Positions 27,510 to 37,489 are shown, counted from the first letter of the stretch. The stretch is 64,000 nucleotides of DNA from Rhodococcus sp. ABRD24 (GCF_004328705.1 NZ_CP035319.1:186001-250000); one strand, 5' to 3'. Notes: generated by a model not told the origin, from the letters alone. A program made the numbers and translations.

Positions 27510-28690
27510 GTGGTGTCTCCTTCGTCCAGGCGCAGCCGCGCAGAGACACTCCAACCGACAGACTGGCGAGGGCCGGCGTGCATGTCGCCGCCACAGGCGT
27601 GGACCCGCTCCCGCATACCGATCAGGCCACTGCCGACTCCGGCCAGAGTAGCCGCCGCGCCGGCGCCGTCGTCATCGACGTCCACCCTCAGTTCGCCGGG
27701 CAGATGCTGCAGCCGCACTGAGGCCTGAGCACCCGGACCGCAGTGCTTGAGGGTGTTGGTCAGTGCCTCCTGCACCAGGCGGTACACCGTGAGCTGGACG
27801 GCTGCAGGCACATCAGGGCTGGTTCCGTGCACCTGGAGGGTGGTCGTCAGTCCCGCGGCGCTGACCCGTTCGATGAGCACCTCGAGTTCGGCTAGGTCCG
27901 GTACGGGCCCAAGTCCACCATCGTTCTCCTGTTCGTCCACCCGCAACGCTCCGAGCAGCTTGCGGGTGTCGGCCAGCGCGCGCCGTCCGGTGGCGGAGAC
28001 GGTGCGCATCACCTCGATCCCGCGTTCGGGAGAGACCGCGCTCACGGCGACCGCACCTTCGCTGAGGGCAATCATGACAGTGAGATGATGCGCGACGATG
28101 TCGTGCATCTCGCGACTGATCCGGGCGCGTTCGGCTGCTGCGGCCAAGGCGGATTGCTGGTCGCGTTCGTACTCCAGGTGCACCGCCCGATCTCGGAGCT
28201 CGGCGAGATACGCGCGCCGGGTCGACGAGTACAGACCGAGCCCGACCGCAGCACCAACCAGACCAGACACGATGATCGCGGCGTACCACCAGGTGACGCC
28301 CGTCATACGGACGGTGACCTCGACCATCACCGGTCCGACGAAGGCTGCCGCAACCAGTGCCTCCCGGCGTGCATGCGCTGAGGCAACGGTGTAGAGCGCG
28401 ATCAGCAGGCCCAGGTCCGCAACGATGTGCTCGTTCCAGAGTCCGGCCACAACCGAAGCGATCAGGACCCAGGCGAGCACCGGGGTTGGAAAGACACGCC
28501 GGATCGCCAGCGGCGCGAGCACGATGAGCAAGGCCGGAATCGCGATCGCAGGTGAGTGCGAGGGGTCTTCGACAATGTCGGGCACCGCCACCGCGACGGC
28601 CAGCATCATGACCGCCGTGTCGAAGACCCAACGGCCTGGGGAGCGATCGGCTGGATGTTCGACTGGACGGAGGTAGCGCATGGTGGACAT
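27506..28690 (-). CDS. Sensor histidine kinase, HisKA_3 (NarL-type) family
   Basis: 394 residues from the ATG at 28690 (AAGGA 5 bases upstream). The N-terminal half has about five membrane helices (WVFDTAVMMLAVAVAVPDIV; IPALLIVLAPLAIRR; LGLLIALYTVASAHARR). The phosphoacceptor His lies in ERARISREMHDIVAHHLTVM. The ATPase domain has QEALTNTLKHCGPGAQ (N box), VDDDGAGA and GSGLIGMRERV (G box). There is no large extracellular domain, so it is an intramembrane-sensing type. It is coupled to the response regulator by a 4-nt overlap. Confidence 0.94.
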   Translation of the reverse strand: MSTMRYLRPVEHPADRSPGRWVFDTAVMMLAVAVAVPDIVEDPSHSPAIAIPALLIVLAPLAIRRVFPTPVLAWVLIASVVAGLWNEHIVADLGLLIALYTVASAHARREALVAAAFVGPVMVEVTVRMTGVTWWYAAIIVSGLVGAAVGLGLYSSTRRAYLAELRDRAVHLEYERDQQSALAAAAERARISREMHDIVAHHLTVMIALSEGAVAVSAVSPERGIEVMRTVSATGRRALADTRKLLGALRVDEQENDGGLGPVPDLAELEVLIERVSAAGLTTTLQVHGTSPDVPAAVQLTVYRLVQEALTNTLKHCGPGAQASVRLQHLPGELRVDVDDDGAGAAATLAGVGSGLIGMRERVHACGGDMHAGPRQSVGWSVSARLRLDEGDTT

Positions 28691-29196
28691 TGTTCCTTGG
28701 TCAGGTATCCACACGGGAGGCGATAGACGGCAGCGCCGATCTAGGTCACCTCCACGCACGCAGTATCCGAACTTCGTCCACTTCGAACAGAGAACCCCCG
28801 GATTTGAGTCACTTTGACACGCATACCGCGGGAGAACCCACCGACTGGATTGGACGCAACCTTACGAACGCCGATCATGTCGATCTCCTCAAAGACACGG
28901 CGATGGCTGAACGTCGGCTCACCCCAAGGCAACGAGGTGATTCCGGGCCGAGAATCCTGCGTGAACAGCCCTGACGTCCAAGAGAGTTCCCGGCCCGGCG
29001 ATCATCCGCGTCATCGTGGGCTTCCGCATCAGCCGATCGACCGTAAACGGAGCGATCAGGTATGCCTTGAGGCATAGCTGCCATACATCGCAGGTCGTGA
29101 CTTTCTTGAAATCTGTAGTCCCATATCAATTTTGAGGCTTTCGCCTGCTCTACTGATAGAGCATCCGGGTTGGATGCACAGAAGAGAGGTATATCG
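28691..29196. other. Intergenic, no gene recognised
   Basis: About 505 bases between the divergent kinase and lipoprotein genes. Composition becomes more AT-rich toward 29100-29160, as expected for a promoter. No supported reading frame or structured RNA was found. Confidence 0.45.
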
Positions 29197-30387
29197 ATGC
29201 TGATCGATTCGCATTCACGCATGAGGAGAGCGCTTTGCATTGCCCTGTGTGCAACCGTTTTGACAGTCGCCGCGACTGGTTGCGGCGACGCGGGTGGGAG
29301 CTCCACTTCGGCGAGGCCGGGGTCGTCGGCGACTGCTGATGCGAGTATGGATAAGGCGACTACCGCGAAACTGGACTCGGTGATTGCGGCAGCAATCCAA
29401 CAGACGGGAATTCCCGGCGCAATCGTGGGTATCTGGGGACCGAACGGCACATACACCAGCGCAACCGGGGTTGCAGACACTGCGACGGGGGCTCCTATGA
29501 AGGCTGACTTCCACAGTCGCATAGGCAGTGTGACAAAGACTTTCACTGTGACGGCTCTGCTTCAGCTCGTCGACGACGGCAAGATTGGTCTCGATGATCC
29601 GATCTCGAAGTACGTCAACGGTGTGACCGATGGCGACCGCATCACTCTTCGCCAATTGGCCGGTATGCGAAGTGGATTGCCCGACTACACGACGTCGGAA
29701 CAGTTCGCGACAGATTATCTTGCCGATCCGAAGGGCGGTTTTACCCCCGAACAACTGTTCGCGTACATCAAGGACGAGCCGTTGAAGTTCACACCAGGAA
29801 CCGAGGTCGACTATTCCAATACCAACACGATTTTGCTGGGCCTTGTTGTCGAGAAAGTGACGGGAGATTCATTGCCCAATGTCATCGACGCGAAGATCCT
29901 TCGGCCGCTCGGAATGGATAGTACGAACTTCCCTACAACAAATGCGTTTCCGGAACCGCACGCCCAGGGGTACACCAACCAGACGAAGGACGGGACAATC
30001 GCGGTCGCAACCGATTGGAATCCATCATGGGGCTGGGCTGCCGGTGCGATGATTTCTACGCTCGACGATTTGCGGATCTGGGCGCCCGCGCTCGCGAAGG
30101 GCGACCTGCTTCACGCCGACACCCAGCAACAAAGACTCCAGACCGTCGCCCTGACAGAAGGGCAGGAAGACGCAGGGTACGGACTCGGCCTCTTCAATAT
30201 TGAGGGGTGGATCGGACACAATGGAAGCCTGCCGGGATACAAGAGCGTCGCAGTGTATCTCCCGGAGCGAGACCTCACCATGGTCGTACTCGTCAATTCG
30301 GATGTCGAGGGCGACAACACCGACCTCGCTGGCGCACTCGTCACCCCGATTACCGAAGTGATCAGTCCCGATCACATATACGGCTGA
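29197..30387 (+). CDS. Serine hydrolase lipoprotein, class C beta-lactamase / DD-carboxypeptidase fold
   Basis: 396 residues from the ATG at 29197 with AGAGAGG upstream. The signal peptide ends in the lipobox VAATGC (Cys29). The catalytic SxxK motif is Ser111-Val-Thr-Lys114 in RIGSVTKTFTV; the second motif is Tyr206-Ser-Asn208 in DYSNTN; the third is HNG in GHNGSLPGYKSV. This set is typical of the R61 DD-carboxypeptidase/EstB/beta-lactamase C superfamily, so the protein could act on peptidoglycan stem peptides or esters at the outer face of the membrane. The GC content is lower than in neighbouring genes, which may point to transfer. Confidence 0.9.
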   Translation: MLIDSHSRMRRALCIALCATVLTVAATGCGDAGGSSTSARPGSSATADASMDKATTAKLDSVIAAAIQQTGIPGAIVGIWGPNGTYTSATGVADTATGAPMKADFHSRIGSVTKTFTVTALLQLVDDGKIGLDDPISKYVNGVTDGDRITLRQLAGMRSGLPDYTTSEQFATDYLADPKGGFTPEQLFAYIKDEPLKFTPGTEVDYSNTNTILLGLVVEKVTGDSLPNVIDAKILRPLGMDSTNFPTTNAFPEPHAQGYTNQTKDGTIAVATDWNPSWGWAAGAMISTLDDLRIWAPALAKGDLLHADTQQQRLQTVALTEGQEDAGYGLGLFNIEGWIGHNGSLPGYKSVAVYLPERDLTMVVLVNSDVEGDNTDLAGALVTPITEVISPDHIYG

Positions 30388-30634
30388 GCCCGCAGAGATG
30401 CCCGCCCTGTCCTCCTACTCGGCATACACGGTAGGTTGGGGATCAGGCAGGTCGACTCGGTGGCCCACATGGCCGGCAGCGTCAATGCATTGAGGCGGCC
30501 CCGATCGTTTCCCTCCGGGAAGGTATCTTCTTCCCTCTTGCGTCTTCTGGGTTGCTGCGCTTGCGCCGTATTTGCATTCCTTGCGCGGCAATTTCTTCGA
30601 GAACTCTCGCCCCAAACGACGAACGCCCCGAGGA
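30388..30634. other. Intergenic, nothing recognised
   Basis: About 250 bases between the serine-hydrolase gene and the left end of the IS3-type element. A frame of 75 codons here shows no family pattern. Confidence 0.35.
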
Positions 30635-30696
30635 TTGAACCGCTCCCCCGGAAGCTGGACTGAGGAATTCAGCTTCGACTCCCGGGGAGCAGTTGT

Positions 30697-31186
30697 ATGG
30701 GGTATCCAAGTTCGCTGTCTGACGGTGAGCGTGCGGCGGCGATAGCGTGGTTCGAGGAGGGCTTGGCGGACACCGGGGTGGCGAAGCGACTGGGTGTGTC
30801 GCGCTGCCCGGTGACGAGCCTGTATCGACGTTGGCGGGCTCGCGGACCGGGAGTACTGGTGGCGGCGACGAGGAAACAGTCGTACACATTCGATCAAACT
30901 CGATGTCGTTCAACGGTTCCTTGCGGGCGAGACCAAGGCCGATCTCGCCACGGACCTCGGGTTGTCGTCTGTGCAGTTGCTGGAGAAGTGGGTACGCGAG
31001 TATCGGCGCGATGGCGAGGACGCGCTGCGTCCGCCGAAGCCGAAGGGCCGCCGACCACGGAGCGACTCGGCGGTGCTCTCAGGCGAGGTGTGGGAGCTGG
31101 AACGATTGCGGCGCGAGAACGACCGGTTGCGGGCCGAGGTCGATTACCTGGGAAAACTGCGGGCCTTGGAGAATTGGGGGCCTTGA
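30697..31186 (+). pseudogene. IS3-type transposase orfA, frameshifted
   Basis: The first frame gives a helix-turn-helix (LADTGVAKRLGVSRCPVTSL, YRRWRARG). After about 30890 the frame changes, and a second helix-turn-helix with linker follows (LATDLGLSSVQLLEKWVREY; DALRPPKPKGRRPRS), ending with the leucine-zipper-like ELERLRRENDRLRAEVDYLG. This double-HTH architecture is known in one IS3 subgroup. The frame change has removed the normal protein. Confidence 0.75.
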
Positions 31187-31202
31187 GGGAGCAGCAACGA
31201 CG

Positions 31203-31690
31203 GTGAGCATCCTCGCCGTCGTCTCCTTCAAGGCTGACCACCGCTGGCCGATCCACTCGGTGTCGCAAGGCTTGCCCGATCGACGTTCTTCTATCACCAA
31301 GCCCGGCTCGCCGCCCTAGACCCGCAGGCGGAACTGAAGCCGGCAGTCACCGATGTGTTCACTGTCAACCGCGGCCGCTACGGGCATCGCCGGGTGCACG
31401 GAGAGCTGATAAAGGCCAGCACGCAGGTTGCCAAGCAGACCAAGCTGATGCGAGAACTCGGGCTGGTCTGCCGGCTGCGCCGCAGACGCCGCTACACGAA
31501 GCTCTATCTCTCGCCGATCATGGACCTGTTCAACCGCGATATCATCGCCTACTCCACCGGCCGCTCACCGAGTTTGCACCTGACGAACACTCCGCTGCGC
31601 GCCGCCCTCGCAACCCTCGTCCCAGTTCAGGCGCCGCTCGTGCACTCTGACCAGGAGTTCCAATACCAGCACGCATCTTGGCAGAGGCGT
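31203..31690 (+). pseudogene. IS3-type transposase orfB (DDE), deleted and frameshifted
   Basis: A short start (VSILAVVSFKADHRWPIHSV) shifts frame near 31275 into RSTFFYHQARLAALDPQ, then RGRYGHRRVHGEL and LMRELGLVCRLRRRRRY. Around 30 residues that should carry the first catalytic Asp are deleted before KLYLSPIMDLFNRDIIAYS, which leads to LVHSDQEFQYQHASW (second Asp). The segment with the catalytic Glu is absent, so no active transposase can be made. Confidence 0.78.
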
Positions 31691-31708
31691 TCATGGTATT
31701 GCGGCGAG

Positions 31709-32262
31709 CTAAAAAACGGCGGCGGTGCAATTCACCACGGCATACTTGCCGGTTGCCGTCTTCTCATCTCCACCTTGCCGTCAACGACAACGCGGCACGT
31801 CACCGATGTCCCATCCGTCTGCGCCGTAACCCCAGCAGTCACGAAGGACGAGGTGTTCGTCAACTCCAGCGACCACGGAGCCGATGCGGAGCTCGACTGC
31901 TGCAGACTGTTGTTCTCGTCGAACCAAGTCACGCTATTGAGACTGGCTGAATCTGAGATCGCCCCGTACTGAATCTGCTTACCCTTGCCGGACGGCGCAG
32001 CGGCCTTGAGCGGCGGCAGGGTCGTCGCGGCCACTTCTTCCGCCTTCGGCGCGGTGGTCGCTGCCGCAGGCGGAGAATCGACAGCGGTTGTCGTATTGCC
32101 AGACGCGGTCTTGTCCGCATCCTTTTTGTCCTCGCCACCGCTAGAGACGGCCGCAATGACAATGACGACCGCAGCGACCCCGACGATCCACGGCCACTTT
32201 TTCTTCTTACCCTTCGGCTCCGGCGCAGGCGGCGTGGCGGCAGGCTGTAACGGCTCGGTCAG
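31709..32262 (-). pseudogene. MmpS-like secreted protein, no standard start and 3' frameshift
   Basis: The frame runs back from the IS junction to a TAG just upstream of 32262. It encodes an N-terminal PEPKGKKKKWPWIVGVAAVV membrane anchor, a Thr/Pro/Ala linker and an MmpS-like domain (VTWFDENNSLQQSSSASAPW; SVTCRVVVDGKV). No ATG, GTG or TTG is present before the anchor; a CTG at 32262 has AGGGGAG upstream and aligns with the usual MTEP start. Near 31785 the frame breaks: the normal end DEKTATGKYAVVNC is read in another frame down to a TAG at 31709. MmpS proteins assist MmpL lipid exporters; no mmpL is nearby. A GTG at 32034 would give only a partial protein. Confidence 0.6.
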
Positions 32263-32510
32263 GGGTGTAGCGCTCCCCTAGTTGAATCGGTGCGCCCCCG
32301 AAATCCCCCGACGAGCGCTGATGAACATACGAACTTCTCATAGTAGACCAACCGGTCGACTTACTATTGAGCTGTGCGCCGAACCCTCACCGACCCCCAA
32401 TGGCTGGCGCGCAGCCACCCCTCGCCCGCGCTGCCGTTGCCTGCCTGCTGTCTCGCGTGCGAGATCTCCTGCGGTAAAGCCAGAGCATCGCAGAGCGTCT
32501 GTAGATGCAG

Positions 32511-32546
32511 AAAAACCCAGGTGAGATGGTCTCTCACCTGGGTTTT
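32511..32546 (-). terminator. Intrinsic terminator after tRNA-Pro
   Basis: AAAACCCAGGTGAGA and TCTCACCTGGGTTTT form a perfect 15-bp stem with a 5-nt loop. On the minus strand it ends in a run of U and starts 7 bases past the tRNA. Confidence 0.9.
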
Positions 32547-32552
32547 ACTCGG

Positions 32553-32626
<74 letters not shown>

Positions 32627-32723
32627 TCCACACCCTCGTTCGGGCGCCTCAAGAGATTACAACAGTGTCGCTCAGGAAAGCGAATCGCCAGGCCAGGGGC
32701 CAGTTCGGCAATCGCGAACCTGG

Positions 32724-32800
32724 CCTCTCACAGGTTTTGCGGTAGTCACACACTAATTCAGCCAGAAGCGGTGTGTGATACCGGCAAAACCTGTGAGAGG
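32724..32800. repeat. Long imperfect inverted repeat downstream of der
   Basis: The left arm, 32724-32753, starts CCTCTCACAGGTTTTGC and ends TCACACAC; the right arm, 32771-32800, is its near-perfect reverse complement, differing by a small shift in the middle. The 17-nt spacer gives a very stable hairpin of about 77 nt, 15 bases after the der stop. It may terminate der transcription or be a small mobile palindrome. Confidence 0.75.
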
Positions 32801-32814
32801 CGGGGATCCCTATG

Positions 32815-34260
32815 TCAGCGCTTCTTGTTACGTTCCCGCTTCTCCCGCACGCGCACCGAGATGCGGACAGGGCTGCCGTCGAAGTTGAACTCCTCACGCA
32901 GACGGCGCTCGAGGAAGCGCCGGTAGCCAGCTTCGAGGAAGCCGCTGGTGAACAGCACGAACGTCGGCGGCCGGGTGCCCGCCTGGGTGGCGAACATGAT
33001 GCGGGGCAGGCGGCCGCCACGCATCGGCGGCGGTGTCGCGGCCACAACCTCCTTGAGCCAGTTGTTCAACCGGCCCGTCGAGATTCGCTTGTCCCACGAG
33101 TCCAGCGCCGTTTCGAGCGCCGGGACGAGCTTCTGGACGGCGCGGCCGGTATGCGCGGAGATGTTGACCCGCTGCGCCCACGGCACGCGAACCAGCTCGC
33201 GATCGATCTCCTTTTCGAGCATCAGACGGCGGTCCTCGTCGACCAGGTCCCACTTGTTGAACGCGAGCACCAGCGCACGGCCCGTCTCGGCCACCATGCT
33301 CAGGACACGCAGATCCTGCTCGGTGATCGGCTGCGACGCGTCGATCAGCAGGATCGCGACCTCAGCCGCCTCGATCGCCGACTTGGTGCGCAGCGACGCA
33401 TAGAACTCGTGGCCACTGGCATGGCTGACCTTCTTGCGCAAACCGGCGGTGTCGACGAACTTCCACACCTTGCCGCCCAGTTCGACGAGCGAGTCGACGG
33501 GGTCGACGGTGGTACCCGCGACGTCATGGACAACCGAGCGCTCGTCACCCGAAAGCTTGTTGATCAGGCTGGACTTGCCGACATTGGGCTTGCCGACCAG
33601 CGCGACGCGGCGCGGACCCTGGCCACCGGTGCCCTCGCGGGGCGTCTCCGGCAGCACGGCGAGCACCTCGTCGAGCAGGTCACCGGTGCCGCGGCCGTGG
33701 ATCGAGCTCACCGCGTACGGCTGACCGAGGCCGAGCGACCACAGTGACGCCACCTCCGACTCGGTGCGGCCGTCGTCGACCTTGTTGGCGACCAGCAGCA
33801 CCGGAGTCTTGGATCGGCGCAGCAATCGCGCCACGGCCTCGTCCGTCGCAGTCGCGCCGACGACGGCGTCGACGACGAGCAGGATCGCGTCGGCGGTCTG
33901 CATGGCCAGTTCGGCCTGCCGGGCGACCGCCTGCTGCAGCCCCTTGGCGTCGGGCTCCCAGCCGCCGGTGTCCTGCACCATGAATCGGCGTCCGGACCAG
34001 TTTGCCTCGTAGGACACCCTGTCTCGGGTCACACCCGGAATGTCCTCGACAACGGCCTCACGTCGGCCGATGATGCGGTTGACGAGCGTCGACTTGCCGA
34101 CGTTCGGCCGGCCGACGATCGCAAGGGTCGGTACCGCGACCTCCTCCTCGCTGTCCTCACCGTCGACGAAATCGGCGAGGTCCCAGTCGGACTCCTCACT
34201 CCAGATTCCGTCTCCTGCATACTCGATCGCCGTGGAATCGCCGGAAAAATCGTCGGTCAC
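32815..34260 (-). CDS. der: GTPase Der (EngA), ribosome assembly
   Basis: 481 residues with the two tandem GTPase domains unique to Der: G1 motifs [13 protein letters not shown] and [14 protein letters not shown]3 motifs DTGGWEP and DTAGLRKK, and G4 motifs NKVDD and NKWDL. A KH-like C-terminal domain ends in the basic [11 protein letters not shown]. Needed for maturation of the 50S subunit. An acidic N-terminal extension of about 40 residues is common in actinobacteria. The start overlaps the cmk stop by 4 nt. Confidence 0.98.
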   Translation of the reverse strand: MTDDFSGDSTAIEYAGDGIWSEESDWDLADFVDGEDSEEEVAVPTLAIVGRPNVGKSTLVNRIIGRREAVVEDIPGVTRDRVSYEANWSGRRFMVQDTGGWEPDAKGLQQAVARQAELAMQTADAILLVVDAVVGATATDEAVARLLRRSKTPVLLVANKVDDGRTESEVASLWSLGLGQPYAVSSIHGRGTGDLLDEVLAVLPETPREGTGGQGPRRVALVGKPNVGKSSLINKLSGDERSVVHDVAGTTVDPVDSLVELGGKVWKFVDTAGLRKKVSHASGHEFYASLRTKSAIEAAEVAILLIDASQPITEQDLRVLSMVAETGRALVLAFNKWDLVDEDRRLMLEKEIDRELVRVPWAQRVNISAHTGRAVQKLVPALETALDSWDKRISTGRLNNWLKEVVAATPPPMRGGRLPRIMFATQAGTRPPTFVLFTSGFLEAGYRRFLERRLREEFNFDGSPVRISVRVREKRERNKKR

Positions 34261-34949
34261 TGCACTGCTCCAGTTCTGTCGCCTACTACCAGCAGCAACC
34301 TGCCGATCACGTCTTCGATACCCAGTTCACTAGTGTCCACCGTCACCGAATCGTCAGCCGGACGCAATGGAGATACCGCGCGGGTGGAGTCCAGGTGGTC
34401 CCGGCGCTGCACGTCCGCGAGCACGGCGGCAAAATCGTCGCCGCGGCCCTCCGCGATGTTCTGGGCGTTGCGCCGGGTCGCACGCGCTTCCGCGGAGGCG
34501 GTCAGGAAGATCTTCGCATCCGCGTCCGGCAGTACGACGGTTCCGATGTCGCGGCCCTCGACGACAATCCGCTCGGCCTGTGCGACGATTCGCCGCTGCA
34601 GGTCCACCAGGAACGAGCGCACATCGGGCACGGCCGACACCGCGGATACGGCCTGGGTGACGGCGGCGCCACGGATCTCGTCGGTGACATCCTCACCGTC
34701 GAGTTGGACACCGTCCGTCACCGGATCGGTGCCGATCGTCAATGGCAGCGACGCCGTTGCCTTGGCTATCGCTACCGGATCCGTCACGTCTACGCCGAGC
34801 CGCAGCACATGCAGCGTCGCGATCCGGTACATCGCGCCGGTGTCGAGATAGCGGGCGCCGAGACTCATCGCCAGACGCCGAGACACGCTCGACTTGCCGG
34901 TACCCGACGGACCGTCGATCGCGACGACCAGCGGACCCGCTGCTGTCAC
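34257..34949 (-). CDS. cmk: Cytidylate kinase
   Basis: 230 residues. Phosphorylates CMP and dCMP using ATP. Walker A is [17 protein letters not shown]; the substrate region has YLDTGAMYR and the [11 protein letters not shown] motif; the lid contains R residues in [12 protein letters not shown]. The start overlaps the rluB stop by 4 nt and its stop overlaps der by 4 nt, placing it in a tightly coupled unit. Confidence 0.97.
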   Translation of the reverse strand: MTAAGPLVVAIDGPSGTGKSSVSRRLAMSLGARYLDTGAMYRIATLHVLRLGVDVTDPVAIAKATASLPLTIGTDPVTDGVQLDGEDVTDEIRGAAVTQAVSAVSAVPDVRSFLVDLQRRIVAQAERIVVEGRDIGTVVLPDADAKIFLTASAEARATRRNAQNIAEGRGDDFAAVLADVQRRDHLDSTRAVSPLRPADDSVTVDTSELGIEDVIGRLLLVVGDRTGAVQ

Positions 34950-35920
34950 AGTCCCACCGCCCCGTACAGGCTGCCGACCTCACCGCGGCCGAGTACCCGC
35001 AGCGTGCCCGGACGACCGTCGCCGAGCGCGACGGCGCCGATGTCGGTGCGGACCAGACGCACCACCGGGTGCCCGACGGCATCGAGGAGTCGGCGCACGA
35101 TGTGCTTGCGACCCTCGTGCAGGACAATCTTGACCAGCGACTTGCCACCGTTGATGTCGAGGAGCGTGAATGCGTCCACCGTTGCCGGGCCGTCCTCGAG
35201 CTCGACGCCGGCCTTGAGCTTCTTCCCGAGACCGCGATCGACGACACCGTTGACGGTCGCCAAGTATGTCTTGGGCACCTCGTACGACGGGTGCATCAGT
35301 CGGTGTGCAAGGTCTCCGTCGTTGGTCAGCAGAATCAGTCCTTCAGTGTCGGCGTCGAGCCGGCCGACGTGGAAGAGACGTTGACCGGCGGAGACACGTT
35401 CGGACACGATGTCACCAATGCACGGACGCCCGAGGTCGTCGGACATCGTGGACTGCCATCCACGCGGCTTGTTCAGCGCGATGTGGACCAGATCCTTCTT
35501 GACGACCACGCGGATGCCGTCGACACGAACGATCGCGTTCTCGGGGTCGATCCGTAGTCCTTGTTCGACGACGATCCGGCCGTCGACCTCGACACGGCCC
35601 TGGTCGATGAGTTCCTCGGCGGCGCGCCGGGAGGCGACACCGGCCTGCGCCAGCACCTTCTGCAGCCGCACCCCGTCGCCCTTCATGGGCGCCAGGCTGC
35701 GATCGGCCTCGGCATACTGATGGCGGGCGGGCTTGGCGTTGCTGATCTTCGGAGCTTGCGTCTGCGCACGCTGCGGCTTTGCGGACTTTGGCTTACCGCG
35801 CTTGTTCGTCGCAGCGTCGGTGCGGCCGGTCGTCGGCGTCCTCTTGCGGTCCGGTGCGCCATCACGGCGAGCGGGCTTCTTGCGGTCCGGTGTGCCATCA
35901 CGGCGAGCGGGCTTGTTCAC
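34946..35920 (-). CDS. rluB: Ribosomal pseudouridine synthase (RluB-like)
   Basis: 324 residues from the GTG at 35920 (AGGGA upstream). The N-terminal 80 residues are basic and disordered, with a duplicated unit ARRDGxPDRKxP. The S4 domain follows at about 88-140 ([20 protein letters not shown]). The catalytic domain has the Asp of [20 protein letters not shown] and the KTYLATVNG and [15 protein letters not shown] motifs. It modifies uridine in 23S rRNA. It lies 13 bases after scpB. Confidence 0.94.
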   Translation of the reverse strand: MNKPARRDGTPDRKKPARRDGAPDRKRTPTTGRTDAATNKRGKPKSAKPQRAQTQAPKISNAKPARHQYAEADRSLAPMKGDGVRLQKVLAQAGVASRRAAEELIDQGRVEVDGRIVVEQGLRIDPENAIVRVDGIRVVVKKDLVHIALNKPRGWQSTMSDDLGRPCIGDIVSERVSAGQRLFHVGRLDADTEGLILLTNDGDLAHRLMHPSYEVPKTYLATVNGVVDRGLGKKLKAGVELEDGPATVDAFTLLDINGGKSLVKIVLHEGRKHIVRRLLDAVGHPVVRLVRTDIGAVALGDGRPGTLRVLGRGEVGSLYGAVGL

Positions 35921-35933
35921 TTTTCGATCCCTG

Positions 35934-36650
35934 TCAGTAATCTGCGTCGAGCTCGGGGTCCAGCGTCTGTGTCGGTCCCATTGAAGGTGTTGTCCGTTCC
36001 ATTCTCGCAAATCGCGGGTCCGCTTCGAGACTCTCACTGATGTCATCGATCACATCTACGTCCGGAAGCAGCGGTGCGAGAGCCGGAAGATCGGCCAAGG
36101 AGGCCAATCCGAGACGTTCGAGGAACATTTCCGTCGTCGTGTATGTGGTGGCGCCGGTCTCCGGATCGGTGCCGGCCTCGGTGATCAGTCCGCGGGCCAG
36201 CAGCGTGCGGATCACTCCGTCGACGTTGACGCCGCGCACCGCGCTGATCCGGGCACGGGACAACGGCTGCCGATACGCGATCACGGCGAGCGTCTCGAGT
36301 GCGGCGCGGGTCAGCTTCGAGCGGGCACCGTCGAGAAGCAGACGCTCGACGTACGGGGCGTATTCGTTGCGGGTGTAGAACCGCCATCCGTCTCCCGCAT
36401 AGCGCAGGTCGATGCCGCTGTCGCGCGCGGTGAGATCGGCTGCGATCGTCCGCAGCGCAGCCTCGATGCGGACCTCCGGCTCCCCCAGCACAGAGGCCAA
36501 CATCTCGCTCGACGCCGGTGAATCGACCACCAGCAGCATCGACTCGAGCGCGGACGCCAACCGGCCGTCGGAAAGCTCCTGGCGATCTCCGGTCTTCTCG
36601 TCGATCTCCCACCCGTCCGGGTGCAGCTCGTCGGCATCGACGGACGTCAT
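35934..36650 (-). CDS. scpB: Segregation and condensation protein B
   Basis: 238 residues. Two winged-helix domains are recognisable: LASALESMLLVVDSPASSEM and the second beginning LTRAALETLAVIAYRQPLSR, with ISAVRGVNVDGVIRTLLARG. It binds ScpA and SMC to compact the chromosome. The start overlaps the scpA stop by 4 nt. The C-terminal 30 residues are acidic. Confidence 0.97.
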   Translation of the reverse strand: MTSVDADELHPDGWEIDEKTGDRQELSDGRLASALESMLLVVDSPASSEMLASVLGEPEVRIEAALRTIAADLTARDSGIDLRYAGDGWRFYTRNEYAPYVERLLLDGARSKLTRAALETLAVIAYRQPLSRARISAVRGVNVDGVIRTLLARGLITEAGTDPETGATTYTTTEMFLERLGLASLADLPALAPLLPDVDVIDDISESLEADPRFARMERTTPSMGPTQTLDPELDADY

Positions 36651-37489
36651 GCGTAGTCCTCCTCACTCGCGGGTGCGTCCCCGGATTCCCCCGTCCAGCT
36701 CACCAGCAGATCGCCGAGCGGTTCGGGCTGTTCGAAGAACACCGACCGTTCCCGGTAGAGCTCGAGCAGCGCAAGGAACCTGGCGACGATCTGGACCTGG
36801 TTCGCGCACTCGGCGATCAGGTCCCCGAACGGGGTCCACACGCCGACGCCCCGGTCACGCAACAGTTCAAGGATTCGCGCCGCCTGCTCCGGCACCGACA
36901 CCGTGGGCACGTGTAGATGATCCAGCCCGACGGTCGGGACCGGTCGTGGCCGGAACGCCGTGGCCGCAATCTCCGCGAACCGTTGTGGGTCCACCCCCAG
37001 GAGCACCTCCGGGAGCAATCCTACGAAGCGATCTTCCACCGATACCGACCGCGGATAGCGTCGCAGTGCTGCCGCCTCGAGCTCCCCGAACAGCTGCGCC
37101 ACCTGCTTGTAGGCGCGGTACTGCAGCAAACGCGCGAACAGAAGATCGCGGGCCTCGAGTAACGCCAGGTCCTCATCGTCGTCCACCTCGCCCGCGGGGA
37201 GCAACCGTGCCGCCTTCAAGTCGAGCAGCGTGGCCGCGACCACCAGGAACTCGGTGGTCTGGTCCAGTGCCATTTCGCCGCCGAGCGACCGGGTGTACTC
37301 GATGAACTCGTCCGTGACCTGGTGCAACGCCACCTCGGTCACGTCGAGCTGATGCTGGCTGATCAGCTTCAGCAGTAGATCGAAGGGCCCCTCGAAGTTT
37401 CGCAACCGCAATTGGAAGCCCGACCCACCTGTGGGCCGCTCCAGCGTCGATACCGCGGCGGCGTCCGCAAGCGCCTCGTCCACGGTCAC
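36647..37489 (-). CDS. scpA: Segregation and condensation protein A (kleisin)
   Basis: 280 residues. The kleisin N-terminal segment is typical: FQLRLRNFEGPFDLLLKLIS and HQLDVTEVALHQVTDEFIEY. The C-terminal winged helix binds the SMC head (VQIVARFLALLELYRERSVF). It bridges SMC and ScpB. It follows parA by 4 bases. Confidence 0.97.
   Translation of the reverse strand: MTVDEALADAAAVSTLERPTGGSGFQLRLRNFEGPFDLLLKLISQHQLDVTEVALHQVTDEFIEYTRSLGGEMALDQTTEFLVVAATLLDLKAARLLPAGEVDDDEDLALLEARDLLFARLLQYRAYKQVAQLFGELEAAALRRYPRSVSVEDRFVGLLPEVLLGVDPQRFAEIAATAFRPRPVPTVGLDHLHVPTVSVPEQAARILELLRDRGVGVWTPFGDLIAECANQVQIVARFLALLELYRERSVFFEQPEPLGDLLVSWTGESGDAPASEEDYA

Larger units (their letters stand above)
30635..31690 (+). 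mobile_element. Degenerate IS3-family insertion sequence
   Basis: The left boundary is proposed at TGAACCGCTCCCC (30635), which resembles the terminal inverted repeats of IS3-type elements. The remnants of orfA and orfB follow in the expected order. The right end is missing: orfB stops near 31690 and is joined directly to the 3' end of an MmpS-like gene. The hairpin pair GCTGGACT/GAATTCAGC near 30654-30674 lies within the left end. Confidence 0.7.
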
